DNA from: Arsenicicoccus bolidensis DSM 15745
Lineage (GTDB): Bacteria > Actinomycetota > Actinomycetes > Actinomycetales > Dermatophilaceae
Length of the DNA: 64,000 nt
Assembly: GCF_000426385.1 (NCBI RefSeq)
Contig: NZ_AUFG01000009.1
Coordinates: 57,066 to 121,065 of the forward strand
Reading direction: 5' to 3'
In this document: positions 47,620 to 56,692 of the stretch, one piece after another
Layout of the letters: each line of letters begins with the position of its first letter
Numbering within the stretch: the first letter of the stretch is position 1
Position numbers and translations under genes: made by a program
Notes under the pieces: model-generated
What the model was told of the DNA's origin: nothing
The model's database searches: none
Seen by the model: only the letters and a program-made list of their open reading frames with translations

Positions 47620-47882
47620 CGCCCGCCTGCAGGGTTGGCCGCCAGGGCGATGCCGGGCCGAGCGGTATGCCGGGAGCGCCCGCCGCCTGGCGGTGGTCGG
47701 CGTGAGGGCGCGCGGTCCGGCATACGAGCACGTCCGCCACGATCCCGTCTCGGCGACTGCCCCGGTCTGCGTGGCCGCACTCCGTCTCCGGCGGCGCTCC
47801 CCGTCTCGAGCTGCAGCCGGAGACCGGAGCCGCTGGTCGAGACGGGAGACGCACCCCCAGACGGACGGCGCAGACCTACCGG
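47620..47882. other. Repeat-rich intergenic region after ldh
   Basis: This part of the 370-bp convergent gap contains two octamer sites (47665 and 47718) and several CCGTCTC(G)/CGAGAC words (for example CCCGTCTCGGCG at 47744 and CGAGACGGGAGACG near 47838) that can form hairpins. The same word recurs at 63.56-63.70 kb. No ORF with coding character is seen. Confidence 0.55.
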
Positions 47883-47994
47883 GGGCCGGATCATCAGCCT
47901 GGCGAACGAAGCCCGGCCGATGCCCCTACCCCCGGCGGGATCATCAGCCTGGCGAACGAGGCCCGGCTGATGCCCCTACCCCCGGTGGGTCAGA
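47883..47994. repeat. Intergenic palindromic repeat, copies G1 and G2
   Basis: Two tandem copies of GGATCATCAGCCTGGCGAACG(A/G)(A/G)GCCCGG-C(C/T)GATGCCCCTACCCCCGG about 57 bp apart. They are diverged members of the dispersed 3'-end family (compare GATCAGCCTGG... and CTACC...GG) and lie between convergent ldh and ilvA. Confidence 0.7.
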
Positions 47995-49276
47995 CGAGGA
48001 ACCGGTAAAAGGGGCTGTCGGGGTCGACGCGCTCCACCCGGATCGGGCTCTCCTCCAAGCGTTGCAGCAGCCCGCCGAGGTCCGACGGCCGCCCGAGCTC
48101 GATGCCCACCAGCGCAGGACCGATCTCGCGGTTGGAGCGCTTGACGTACTCGAACAGCGCGATGTCGTCGTCGGGCCCGAGCACCTCGTCGAGGAAACGC
48201 CGCAGGGCGCCCGGCTCCTGCGGGAAGTTCACCAGGAAGTAGTGCTTGCGGCCCTCGTACACCAGGGAGCGCTCCACGATCTCGCTGTAGCGCGAGACGT
48301 CGTTGTTGCCGCCCGACACGATCACCACCACCGACGAGCCCGGCTCCACGTGGACGATCTCCTCGCGGTCACCCCCACCGAGCGCCGCCGCCGCGAGCGC
48401 CCCGGCGGGCTCGGCGATGATCCCGTCGACCTGGTAGAGGTCGAGCATCTCGGTGCAGATCTTGCCCTCGGGCACCTGCACGAGCTCGGCGCGGCCGGCC
48501 TCGACGGCGTCGCGCGCGATCGGATAGGTGACGTCCCCCGCCCGGCGCACGGCCGCGCCGTCCACGAAGGAGTCGATGGCGGGCAGGGCGATCGGCTCGC
48601 CGGCCGAGAGGGCCGCGGCGAGGCACGCGGCACCGGAGGGCTCGACGCCGACGACGCGCGTCGACGGCGCGTGCTCGGCGACCCAGGTCAGGCAGCCCGC
48701 GAGCATGCCGCCGCCACCCACCGGCACGACCAGCACGTCGGGGGCGTGCCCCAGCTGCGCGACGATCTCGGGCACGACGGTGCCCTGGCCGACGAGGGTC
48801 CGCGGGTCGTCGAACGCCGGCACCAGGGTCGCCCCCCTGACCGTGGCCTCGACCGCCGCCGCACCCGCCGCCTCGTCGTAGGTGTCGCCCGTGACGACCA
48901 GCTCGACCGCGTCGCCGCCGAGGGCGAGCATCCGGTCGCGCTTCTGCCGGGGCGTGGTGCTGGGGACGAAGATCCTGGCCCGGATGCCGAGCCGGCGGCA
49001 CGCGAAGGCGACGCCCTGACCGTGGTTGCCGGCGCTCGCGCAGATGACCCCGGCGGCCCGCTGCGCGGCGTCGAGCTGCGACACGAGGTTGTAGGCCCCG
49101 CGCAGCTTGTAGGACCGCACGGGCTGCAGGTCCTCGCGCTTGAGCCAGACTTCCGCGCCGGTGCGGTCGCTCAGCCGCTCGTTGCGCTGCAGCTCCGTGG
49201 TCCGGACGACGCCCGCGAGCCGTGCGGCCGCTGCCTCGACGGCGGCGGCGGAGACGACGGGCAGCGCGGTGGTCAT
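47990..49276 (-). CDS. ilvA: Threonine ammonia-lyase (biosynthetic-type, with C-terminal regulatory domain)
   Basis: PLP enzyme deaminating threonine to 2-oxobutanoate, the first step of isoleucine synthesis. In the 428-aa protein the PLP Lys is in VRSYKLRGAYN (about residue 61); CASAGNHGQGVAFAC binds cofactor phosphate and VPVGGGGMLAGCL is the Gly-rich loop. The last about 85 residues (HYFLVNFPQEPGALRRFLDEVLG) form an ACT-like regulatory domain of the short type, so feedback control is likely. The ATG at 49276 is the start of the conserved part. Confidence 0.93.
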   Translation of the reverse strand: MTTALPVVSAAAVEAAAARLAGVVRTTELQRNERLSDRTGAEVWLKREDLQPVRSYKLRGAYNLVSQLDAAQRAAGVICASAGNHGQGVAFACRRLGIRARIFVPSTTPRQKRDRMLALGGDAVELVVTGDTYDEAAGAAAVEATVRGATLVPAFDDPRTLVGQGTVVPEIVAQLGHAPDVLVVPVGGGGMLAGCLTWVAEHAPSTRVVGVEPSGAACLAAALSAGEPIALPAIDSFVDGAAVRRAGDVTYPIARDAVEAGRAELVQVPEGKICTEMLDLYQVDGIIAEPAGALAAAALGGGDREEIVHVEPGSSVVVIVSGGNNDVSRYSEIVERSLVYEGRKHYFLVNFPQEPGALRRFLDEVLGPDDDIALFEYVKRSNREIGPALVGIELGRPSDLGGLLQRLEESPIRVERVDPDSPFYRFLV

Positions 49277-49494
49277 GGGCTCACCATGGCGCGCGCCTCT
49301 CGTCAGGCGGACCACCATCCCGTATGCCGGAACCTCCGCCTCCCCCACGCTGTCACGCTTGGATAACGCCTCGCGCGTGCAGGTAGGCCACCTGGGGGAA
49401 TGAGCGAGAAAGCCCCTGGCTTTAGGCAACCTCTACGACCGACGCTACGTCTGCAAGGTGTGTGAGCGGACGAGGGGGAGGCTCACACGCACCG

Positions 49495-49537
49495 CGAGGC
49501 GGTGCTGACGGACTTGGGGGTCGTCAGCACCGCCTCG
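49495..49537 (-). terminator. Hairpin downstream of the alcohol dehydrogenase
   Basis: CGAGGCGGTGCTGACG (49495-49510) pairs with CGTCAGCACCGCCTCG (49522-49537), a 16-bp perfect stem after the dehydrogenase stop. A second inverted repeat, GTGTGAGC/GCTCACAC, lies at 49460-49488. Confidence 0.8.
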
Positions 49538-49557
49538 GCGTGCGTCCGGGTCAGCCC

Positions 49558-50748
49558 TCAGGCGCCGGGCTTGAGGACCACCTTGATGCAGCCGTCCTGC
49601 TTCTTCTGGAAGGTCTCGTAGGCGCCGGGCGCCTCGTCCAGCGACAGTCGGTGGGTCGCGAGCGTCTCGGTGCCGAACACGTCCCCGTCCTGACGGACGA
49701 GCTCGAGCAGCTCGTCGGTCCACCGGCGGACGTTGCACTGGCCCATCCGGATCGTGAGGTTCTTGTCAAACATCGTCAACATCGGCATGGGGTCGGCCGC
49801 CCCGCCATACACCCCGACGACCGAGACCGTGCCGCCCCGCCGCACCGCCTCGAAGCTGCCGTGCAGCGCCGCGAGCTGGTCGAAGCCCACCGTCTCGATC
49901 ATCGGCTTGGCCAGCGCCTTGGGCAGCCGCGGCACGACGTCGAAGGCGGTCTTGCCGGCCGGGGAGCCGTGCGCCTCCATGCCGACGGCCTCGATGACCG
50001 AGTCGGCGCCCCGGCCGCCGGTCATCTCGCGGATGGCCTCGGCGGGGTCGTCCACCTCGCGCATGTCGACGGTCTCGACGCCGAAGCCGCGCGCCATCGC
50101 CAGCCGCTCGTCCACCCGGTCGACGCCGATCACGCGGCCGGCGCCGAGCTGCAGGGCGCTGCGGGTGGCGAGCTGGCCGACCGGGCCGAGGCCGTAGACC
50201 GCGACGGTCGAGCCCGGCTCGATGTCGGCGTACTTCGCGGCCTGCCACGCCGTGGGAAGGATGTCGGACAGGTAGAGGTAGCGCTCGTCGCTGCCCTCCT
50301 CGGGCACGACGACCGGGCCGTACTGGGCCTGCGGGACCCGGACGTACTCCGCCTGGCCGCCGGGGACGGCGCCATACATGCTCGTGAAGCCGAACAGCGC
50401 CGCTCCCTTGTCCTGGTCCTTGACCTGGGTGGTCTCGCACTGGGACTGCTTGCCGATCGAGCACATGAAGCAGTGGCCGCAGGAGATGTTGAACGGCACG
50501 ACGACCCGGTCGCCCACCCTGAGCGAGCCAGCCTGGGAGCCGACCTCCTCGACGATCCCCATGAACTCGTGCCCGAGCACGTCACCGCGCTGGAGGAAGG
50601 GCGCCAGCACGCGGTAGAGGTGCAGGTCCGAGCCGCAGATGGCGGTGGACGTGACGCGGACAATGGCGTCGGTGGGCTGCTCGATCCGGGGGTCGGGCAC
50701 CTCCTCGACCGCGACCTTCTCGACGCCCTGCCAGGTCAATGCCTTCAC
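49558..50748 (-). CDS. Zinc-dependent alcohol dehydrogenase (formaldehyde-dehydrogenase-like)
   Basis: A 396-aa medium-chain dehydrogenase. Catalytic zinc ligands are in TAICGSDLHLY and VLGHEFMGIVEEVG. The structural-zinc cysteines appear as SCGHCFMCSIGKQSQC, and the NAD(P) fold is VAVYGLGPVGQLATRSALQLGAGRVIGVD. An insertion typical of glutathione-independent formaldehyde-dehydrogenase-like proteins is visible (about 110-150). The exact substrate is unknown. It is divergent from the catalase, with a stress-sigma-like promoter on each side, which suggests a general-stress role. Confidence 0.92.
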   Translation of the reverse strand: MKALTWQGVEKVAVEEVPDPRIEQPTDAIVRVTSTAICGSDLHLYRVLAPFLQRGDVLGHEFMGIVEEVGSQAGSLRVGDRVVVPFNISCGHCFMCSIGKQSQCETTQVKDQDKGAALFGFTSMYGAVPGGQAEYVRVPQAQYGPVVVPEEGSDERYLYLSDILPTAWQAAKYADIEPGSTVAVYGLGPVGQLATRSALQLGAGRVIGVDRVDERLAMARGFGVETVDMREVDDPAEAIREMTGGRGADSVIEAVGMEAHGSPAGKTAFDVVPRLPKALAKPMIETVGFDQLAALHGSFEAVRRGGTVSVVGVYGGAADPMPMLTMFDKNLTIRMGQCNVRRWTDELLELVRQDGDVFGTETLATHRLSLDEAPGAYETFQKKQDGCIKVVLKPGA

Positions 50749-50807
50749 GATGGTGGTCCTTCCGCTTACGGGCCGAGCGACGGTGTGCCGGGGCCCTCCC
50801 CGGTGAC

Positions 50808-50834
50808 GTACCCGCGGCGGATCGGCTGCAAACC
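50808..50834 (-). promoter_or_regulatory. SigB/SigF-like promoter for the alcohol dehydrogenase
   Basis: On the minus strand GGTTT (50834-50830) is followed after 16 bases by GGGTAC (50813-50808), close to the SigF/SigB consensus GTTT-N14-17-GGGTA(T/C). It lies 60 bases upstream of the start codon. Confidence 0.6.
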
Positions 50835-50879
50835 CGTGGGACCGTTGTCACCGGCGACCCGCCGCAGACAGCCCTGCGG

Positions 50880-50905
50880 GGATAGCCCCGCCCCCCGACG
50901 GGTAC
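50880..50905 (+). promoter_or_regulatory. SigB-like promoter for the catalase
   Basis: GGAT (50880-50883), 16 bases, then GGGTAC (50900-50905) fits the Streptomyces general-stress pattern GNNT-N14-16-GGGTAC. It lies about 100 bases before the katE start. Confidence 0.45.
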
Positions 50906-51003
50906 GAGAGCACGGAGCCGGGCGCCAAGACGCGTGCACACCCCGGCCAGGCATGTCACACCACGTCGCCCCGTCCCCCGGAGGCGACCGTCAAGGAGGA
51001 CCG

Positions 51004-53178
51004 ATGTCGCACGACACTTCTTACACGCCGCCCCTGGAGGAGCCCACGGACCCCCGCGGCCCGCTGCCCCCCACGCCCGACACGCGCGCCCCCGAGATGC
51101 GGACGGCCACCGGCGCCGAGGCCAGCAAGGACCCCAACGCCCGCGCCCAGCAGGGCGACTACCTGACCACCGCCGTGGGTCGGCGGGTCCCCGACACGGA
51201 CCACTCGCTGCGCGCCGGCGACCGGGGCCCGACGCTCCTGCAGGACCACCACCTGCGGGAGAAGATCACGCACTTCGACCACGAGCGCATCCCGGAGCGT
51301 GTGGTCCACGCCCGCGGCACCGGCGCGCACGGCACCTTCACGGCCTACGGCTCCGCCGAGAGCATCACCCGCGCGGCCTTCCTCAAGAAGGGCGTCGAGA
51401 CGCCGGTCTTCCTGCGCTTCTCCACGGTCCTCGGCTCGCGGGGCTCTGCGGACACCCCGCGCGACACCCGCGGCTTCGCCGTGAAGTTCTACACCTCCGA
51501 GGGCAACTTCGACCTCGTCGGCAACAACATCCCCGTCTTCTTCATCCAGGACGGCATCAAGTTCCCCGACATCGTCCACGCGGCCAAGCCCGAGCCGGAC
51601 CGTGAGATCCCGCAGGCCGCGAGCGCCCACGACACCTTCTGGGACTTCGTGTCGCTGCACACCGAGGCCCAGCACCACACGCTGTGGAACATGTCCGACC
51701 GGGGGCTGCCGCTGTCCCTGCGCACGATGGAGGGCTTCGGCGTCCACACCTTCCGCGTCATCGACGAGGCGGGCGCGACCAAGCTGGTCAAGTGGCACTG
51801 GAAGCCCAAGGCCGGCGTCCACTCCACCCTCTGGGAGGAGGCGCAGCTCATCATGGGCGGCGACCCCGACTTCCAGCGCCGTGACCTGTACGACGCCATC
51901 GAGGGCGGTCACCTCCCGCAGTGGGAGCTGGGCGTCCAGGTCTTCGACGACACCGAGGACCAGATGTTCTCCGGCATCGACCTGCTCGACCCCACCAAGC
52001 TGGTCCCCGAGGAGCTCGCCCCCGTGCAGCCGGTCGGCCTGCTGACCCTGGACGCCAACCCGACGAACTTCTTCGCCGAGGTCGAGCAGGTCATGTTCAA
52101 CCCCGGCCACCTGGTGCCGGGCATCGACGTCGTCAACGACGCCCTCCTGCAGGCCCGCCTGTTCTCCTACGTGGACACGCAGATCACGCGCCTCGGCGGC
52201 CCGAACTTCCAGCAGCTGCCGATCAACCGCCCGCACGTCGATGTCAACGACAACCAGCGGGACGGATTCCACCAGCACGCCGTCCACGCGGGCGTCGCGC
52301 CCTACCGCCCCAACTCCCTCGGCGCGGGCAATCCCTTCCCCGCGCCCGCCGAGCAGGGCGGCTTCGTGGACCACCCCGCCGTCGTCGCGGCCTCGCAGAC
52401 GGTCCGGGCGGTCCCGGCGTCGTTCGCGGACCACTACTCCCAGGCCCGGATGTTCTACCGCTCGATGACGCCGGTCGAGAAGGACCACATCGTCTCGGCC
52501 TACACCTTCGAGCTCGGCAAGTGCACGGTGCCGGTCGTCCGGGAGCGCCAGCTGCAGTGCCTGGCCAACATCGACGCCGACCTGTGCGCCGCGGTCGCCA
52601 AGGGCCTCGGCCTGCCGGCGCCCGAGGCCACGGAGAAGGTCGCCGACGTGGAGCCCAGCCCCGCCCTGTCCCAGGTCGGCAAGCCGTTCCCCGTCGACGG
52701 GCGCAAGGTCGGGATCGTGTGCGACGAGCAGAGCGACGACGCCACGGTCACGGCCCTGGTCAAGGCCGTGGAGAAGGCCTCGATGGTGCCCTTCGTCGTC
52801 GGCCCGCACGGCGGCCAGGTCGGGTCGGTCGAGGTCGACAAGACCTTTGCCACCGCCCGGTCGGTGGAGTTCGACGCCATCGTCCTGGCCGGGCAGATCG
52901 CCCCGGCGCCGGACGCCGTGCCGTCGTACGACGCCCGCAACGGCGACCAGGCCGCCCTGGGCACCCAGACCGACCCGCGCATCGCGCTGATGCTCGGCGA
53001 GGCCTTCCGCCACTGCAAGGCGATCGGCGCGGTCTCCGCGGAGGCGATCACCTCGGCGGGTCTGCCCGCCGACGCCAAGGGGGTCGTGGTGGCCGACGGC
53101 GCCGCGATCATCGACCAGGTGGCCGAGCTCCTGACGCTGCACCGCGTCTGGGACCGCTACCCGACCGTGTCGAAGTGA
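51004..53178 (+). CDS. katE: Large-subunit haem catalase (HPII/KatE type)
   Basis: Breaks down hydrogen peroxide. The 724-aa protein is of clade II with an extra C-terminal domain. The distal His is in RIPERVVHARGTGAHGTF and the distal Asn in NIPVFFIQDGIKFPDIVHA. The proximal Tyr is in LFSYVDTQITRLGGPNFQQLP, and HPAVVAA... is usual. From about residue 560 a flavodoxin/DJ-1-like domain follows (VGIVCDEQSDDATVTALVKAVEK, VVGPHGGQVG). The acidic N-terminal arm (1-70) matches large catalases. AAGGAGG precedes the ATG. A stress-sigma promoter is likely. Confidence 0.95.
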   Translation: MSHDTSYTPPLEEPTDPRGPLPPTPDTRAPEMRTATGAEASKDPNARAQQGDYLTTAVGRRVPDTDHSLRAGDRGPTLLQDHHLREKITHFDHERIPERVVHARGTGAHGTFTAYGSAESITRAAFLKKGVETPVFLRFSTVLGSRGSADTPRDTRGFAVKFYTSEGNFDLVGNNIPVFFIQDGIKFPDIVHAAKPEPDREIPQAASAHDTFWDFVSLHTEAQHHTLWNMSDRGLPLSLRTMEGFGVHTFRVIDEAGATKLVKWHWKPKAGVHSTLWEEAQLIMGGDPDFQRRDLYDAIEGGHLPQWELGVQVFDDTEDQMFSGIDLLDPTKLVPEELAPVQPVGLLTLDANPTNFFAEVEQVMFNPGHLVPGIDVVNDALLQARLFSYVDTQITRLGGPNFQQLPINRPHVDVNDNQRDGFHQHAVHAGVAPYRPNSLGAGNPFPAPAEQGGFVDHPAVVAASQTVRAVPASFADHYSQARMFYRSMTPVEKDHIVSAYTFELGKCTVPVVRERQLQCLANIDADLCAAVAKGLGLPAPEATEKVADVEPSPALSQVGKPFPVDGRKVGIVCDEQSDDATVTALVKAVEKASMVPFVVGPHGGQVGSVEVDKTFATARSVEFDAIVLAGQIAPAPDAVPSYDARNGDQAALGTQTDPRIALMLGEAFRHCKAIGAVSAEAITSAGLPADAKGVVVADGAAIIDQVAELLTLHRVWDRYPTVSK

Positions 53179-53230
53179 CCGACGCTGTCGACGTGACCGC
53201 CGGTCGCGGCTGACGCGACAGGCACCGTCC

Positions 53231-53264
53231 GTGGGGCGGCTGGGCTCAGGCCCAGCCGCCCCAC
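53231..53264. terminator. Hairpin between katE and the glycan cluster
   Basis: GTGGGGCGGCTGGGC (53231-53245) pairs with GCCCAGCCGCCCCAC (53250-53264) around TCAG. The right arm overlaps the last codons of the convergent glycosyltransferase, whose C-terminal residues (AWGGWA) are therefore encoded in the stem. Confidence 0.8.
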
Positions 53265-55666
53265 GCGGCTTCCAGGGGCGGTGGGTCGGTGACCGGCCGT
53301 ATGCCGACCGCGGCCGACGACATCGCAGGGATGCCGTCATCGCCGCCGGCGCCGGTCTGCGAGCGGGGACGCGCGCGGTGGCGGGCGAGGTCCCGGGTAC
53401 GGCGGACGACGACGAGCTCGGTGCGGACCGGCCCCCGGTCGACGAGCTCGGTGAGGGTGCCGTCCAGCTCCACGGGGACGAGCACGTCGACCTGCTCGCG
53501 GCAGCGCTGGAGCACCTCGCGGGACGGCTCGCCGCGGTGGACGCGCGGATCGGTGATCAGGGTCTGGTCGCCGCCTGATGGAGTGTTCGAGTCCCCATCC
53601 AGGTCGGCGTCCACGAGCCACACGCCGGCGTCCGTGCCGTCCAGGAGCGACGCCACGCACGTGGCCACGGCCGCAGGGCCCGCGTCACCCACCTGCAGGC
53701 GCACCACGACGCGGGGACAGTGCCAGACCAGGCGTGGGTCGCGGGCCAGCGGGTCGGTGAGGACCCGGGCGAGGCGCAGGGTCTCGAGGTCCTTGGTGCG
53801 GCGGCGGTCCTCGTCGTCGCGCCCCGCGAAGTCCGGTCCGTCGTGCCACGCCACGGCGTCGGGGACGTGCCGCAGGTCCGCGCCGGCCAGCCAGCAGCGG
53901 TGCGCGAGGTCCCAGTCCTCGCCGCCGTAGCCCACGAACGACGGGTCGAACCCCCCTGCGGCGTCGTAGAGCTCGCGCGGCAGGGCCATCACGGCGCTGA
54001 TGACGAAGCGGTAGGACCGGTCGTCCGCGTCGCGCAGGTCGTCGCTGGCGGCGTAGGCCTCGCGGAGCCACGCCGGCTCCGGCAGCGCCGGCAGCCCGGG
54101 CTGCACGGATGCGCCGCGGCCGACAGCGCCGGCGCCGAGCCGGTCGACCACGTCGGCAGGCGACAGCCCCGACAGGTCGGTGTGCCGACGCCGTCCCACC
54201 GCCAGCGTCCCGCACGGCCCCTCCCCTGACCGCACCGCGCCGACCAGCCGGGCGAGGTAGTCCGGGGTCGGGAGCGTGTCGCCGTCGAGGAAGGCGAGGA
54301 TTCGCCCGGTCGAGCCGGTGGCCCCGAGGTGCCGGGCCGCCGAGGCCCGGAACCCCGCGTCGGGCTGACGCACGAGGCGCACGGCATACGGCTGGTCGGT
54401 CAGCACCGGCGGCTGGGGCGACCCGTCGTCGGCCACGACCACCTCGAACGACCCGGTGGGGAGCGTCTGGCGGGCGAGGGCGGCGAGCAGCAGGTCGAGC
54501 CCGCGCTGGTCGTCGTAGTAGGGCACGACCACGCTGATCTCGGGACGCGTCGCCCAGTCGGCGAACGTGTCGGAGTACGACCGAGCAGCCTCGTCGCGAT
54601 CGGGCCCGAGCACGACCTCGGGTCCCAACCAGGTGAGCGTGGGGTCCTCCAGCGCCTGTCCGACGGCGACGTGGAGGTCGTCGTAGACGAGCAGGGCGCC
54701 GGGACAGCGCGCCTCCAGCTCCTCGACGTAGCGCGACCGCGGCACGAGGGGGCGACGGCCTGCCGTGAGCCAGGTGTTGATCGACCCCGAGGCCGACAGG
54801 TGGCGGTGCGGCGCGACGGGGACCGCGACCGCCCGCAGCGCCTCGACCAGATCCTCGTCGGGCACGAATCCCGTGATGCGGCAGTCGCGCCCGAGCTCCG
54901 CGGCCCGCGTCTGCAGAGCGTCCACCAGGTCCTCGTGGCCCGGGGACGGCCGCCCCAGGCAGACCAGGCCCACGTCGGCGGGCTGGGCGGCGAGCGCCTC
55001 GAGCGCCTCCTCGTGGCCCTTGCCGGGATAGAGGAAGCCGAGGACGCCGACCTCGCGACGGCCGGGGGCGATCGGGCCCGCGTCCGAGGGCCCGGGTGTC
55101 GGGGCGGGTGTCGGGGCGGCTGGCGGGAGAGGTTCGGCCGGCGGGTCGATGGGGAGCGGTATGACGACCCGCGGCCGCGCCGTCACGAGCCCCGGCCGAC
55201 CGGCGAGGCGCAGGGCGTCGTCCAGCAGCGCCGACTCGTGGTGGCTGCTCACGACGACGCCCCGGGAGGCGGCGACGATATCGGCATACGCCCCGGCCCG
55301 GCGCTCGTGGGCCCCCGGTCCGTCCGAGGGTTGCGGCACGTCGTGCAGGGTGACGGTCAACGGCCACCGCTCGGCGACGGGCACGAGCCGAGCAGCCGCC
55401 TCGGGCGCGGACCGGCCCAGCAGGCGGTCGGTGACGTGCACGTGGACCGGGGTGCCCGGGCCGTGGCCGGCCTCGACGAGGGCGGCGGCGAGGTCTGCCG
55501 TCACCCCGTCGAGGACGCGCACGACCGGCTGGTCGCGCAGGGAGACCGTGCCGTGCAGCTCGAGGGCGCAGCGCGTCACGCCGTGCTCGGGCGGCCCGAC
55601 GACGAGGTGGATCAGAGACACGCGAGACGCGCGAGACACCGGAGACACAGGGACGGGCCGAGTCAC
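53246..55666 (-). CDS. Two-module glycosyltransferase (GT4-like + GT2)
   Basis: An 806-aa protein with two glycosyltransferase modules. Residues about 15-370 look like a GT-B fold (IHLVVGPPEHGVTRCALEL, VHVHVTDRLLG, VGVLGFLYPGKGHEEALEAL). From about 375 a GT2 GT-A domain begins (ISVVVPYYDDQRGLDLLL, VVVADDGSPQPP, FLDGDTLPTPDYLARL with a DGD metal site), and the chondroitin-synthase/galactosyltransferase-like C-terminal motif GFDPSFVGYGGEDWDLAHRCW sits near 560. The GTG start overlaps the WcbI-like stop (GTGA). Donor, acceptor and product are unknown. Confidence 0.85.
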   Translation of the reverse strand: MTRPVPVSPVSRASRVSLIHLVVGPPEHGVTRCALELHGTVSLRDQPVVRVLDGVTADLAAALVEAGHGPGTPVHVHVTDRLLGRSAPEAAARLVPVAERWPLTVTLHDVPQPSDGPGAHERRAGAYADIVAASRGVVVSSHHESALLDDALRLAGRPGLVTARPRVVIPLPIDPPAEPLPPAAPTPAPTPGPSDAGPIAPGRREVGVLGFLYPGKGHEEALEALAAQPADVGLVCLGRPSPGHEDLVDALQTRAAELGRDCRITGFVPDEDLVEALRAVAVPVAPHRHLSASGSINTWLTAGRRPLVPRSRYVEELEARCPGALLVYDDLHVAVGQALEDPTLTWLGPEVVLGPDRDEAARSYSDTFADWATRPEISVVVPYYDDQRGLDLLLAALARQTLPTGSFEVVVADDGSPQPPVLTDQPYAVRLVRQPDAGFRASAARHLGATGSTGRILAFLDGDTLPTPDYLARLVGAVRSGEGPCGTLAVGRRRHTDLSGLSPADVVDRLGAGAVGRGASVQPGLPALPEPAWLREAYAASDDLRDADDRSYRFVISAVMALPRELYDAAGGFDPSFVGYGGEDWDLAHRCWLAGADLRHVPDAVAWHDGPDFAGRDDEDRRRTKDLETLRLARVLTDPLARDPRLVWHCPRVVVRLQVGDAGPAAVATCVASLLDGTDAGVWLVDADLDGDSNTPSGGDQTLITDPRVHRGEPSREVLQRCREQVDVLVPVELDGTLTELVDRGPVRTELVVVRRTRDLARHRARPRSQTGAGGDDGIPAMSSAAVGIRPVTDPPPLEAAWGGWA

Positions 55667-56604
55667 CTCAGGCCCAGCAGCCGCGCGGTGCCGGCGTGGC
55701 GCTCGAGGGTGAGGCGGACGATGTCGGGGTGGTCGGCCAGCCAGGCCAGCTGGACCTCGCGGACCTCGTCGTCGGGCACGTGCTCGCCGCGCCTGGTCCA
55801 GCCGGTGCGGGGCTCGGCGTCCAGGTCGAGGGCGTCGACCACGCGGGGGTCCAGCGGCGCGAAGAGCTCGGACAGCAGGGTCCGGCCGGGGTCCTGCGCG
55901 TCCACGGGGAGGCCCAGCTGCTCCTGCACCCGCCGGGCGAGGGCCACGAGCAGGGTGTTGCCGGGGTGGTTGACGACGTGGCAGGCGTCGGCGCCGGCCT
56001 CGAGCAGCACGTCCGACACCCGCACGGTGCCGGCGGCGTCCTCGCGGCGGCGCAGCTCCGCGACGGACGCGCGAGAGATCTCGCGGATGCCGTCGGCGTC
56101 CAGCCGGTCCGGTGGCCGCGTGCCGTCGGCGGCCTCGAGGACGGTCCTCAGGTCGTGGTACGGAACGCCGGGCGGGTCACCGCTCTCGGGCGTGCGGACG
56201 AGCACCTGCCAGGGATAGAGCCCGGCGTAGAAGCTGACGGGGATCCGCACGACCTGCGCCCCGGGTGCCAGCGCCTGCGCGACCTGGGCGGTGCCGAGCG
56301 GCATACCGCGGTAGTCGTCCTTGATCGGCTGCCCCACGAGCACGTCGGTGCGCTCCAGCAGCAGACCCAGGTGCACCACGTCGTCCTCGGTCATCTCGAA
56401 GACGGGCGGGACGCGCACGGACCGGACGCCGCGGGACGGTGATCCGTTGAGCAGGACGCGCACGGCCTCGGCCTGGCAGTTGCCCAGGACGACCACCAGC
56501 GGGCCGTCCCCCTCGGGCAGGGCGTCGACCCCGTAGAACGCGCCGTAGTGCCGCACCCGGCCGTCGCTGTCGTCCACGCGCGGACGAATGGAAGCGCTGG
56601 TCAT
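55663..56604 (-). CDS. WcbI-like polysaccharide biosynthesis protein
   Basis: A 313-aa protein similar to WcbI, a putative acetyltransferase/esterase-like protein of capsule loci. The N-terminal VVVLGNCQAEAVRVLLNGSP (about 36-55) has the family GNCQ motif. VLVGQPIKDDYRGMPLGTAQV and HVVNHPGNTLLVALARRV, with a His, follow. In WcbI the pocket binds coenzyme A; the equivalent activity here is inferred. Translation is coupled to the downstream glycosyltransferase. The ATG at 56604 gives a normal length. Confidence 0.85.
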   Translation of the reverse strand: MTSASIRPRVDDSDGRVRHYGAFYGVDALPEGDGPLVVVLGNCQAEAVRVLLNGSPSRGVRSVRVPPVFEMTEDDVVHLGLLLERTDVLVGQPIKDDYRGMPLGTAQVAQALAPGAQVVRIPVSFYAGLYPWQVLVRTPESGDPPGVPYHDLRTVLEAADGTRPPDRLDADGIREISRASVAELRRREDAAGTVRVSDVLLEAGADACHVVNHPGNTLLVALARRVQEQLGLPVDAQDPGRTLLSELFAPLDPRVVDALDLDAEPRTGWTRRGEHVPDDEVREVQLAWLADHPDIVRLTLERHAGTARLLGLR

Positions 56605-56692
56605 GGGGTAACCGTACGCAGGTAAGCCAGTGAGTGGAGCCTTGAGACCGTGGGCCCCGACCGCGTGATCGACGAAGGCCGAGGTGCGTCCT

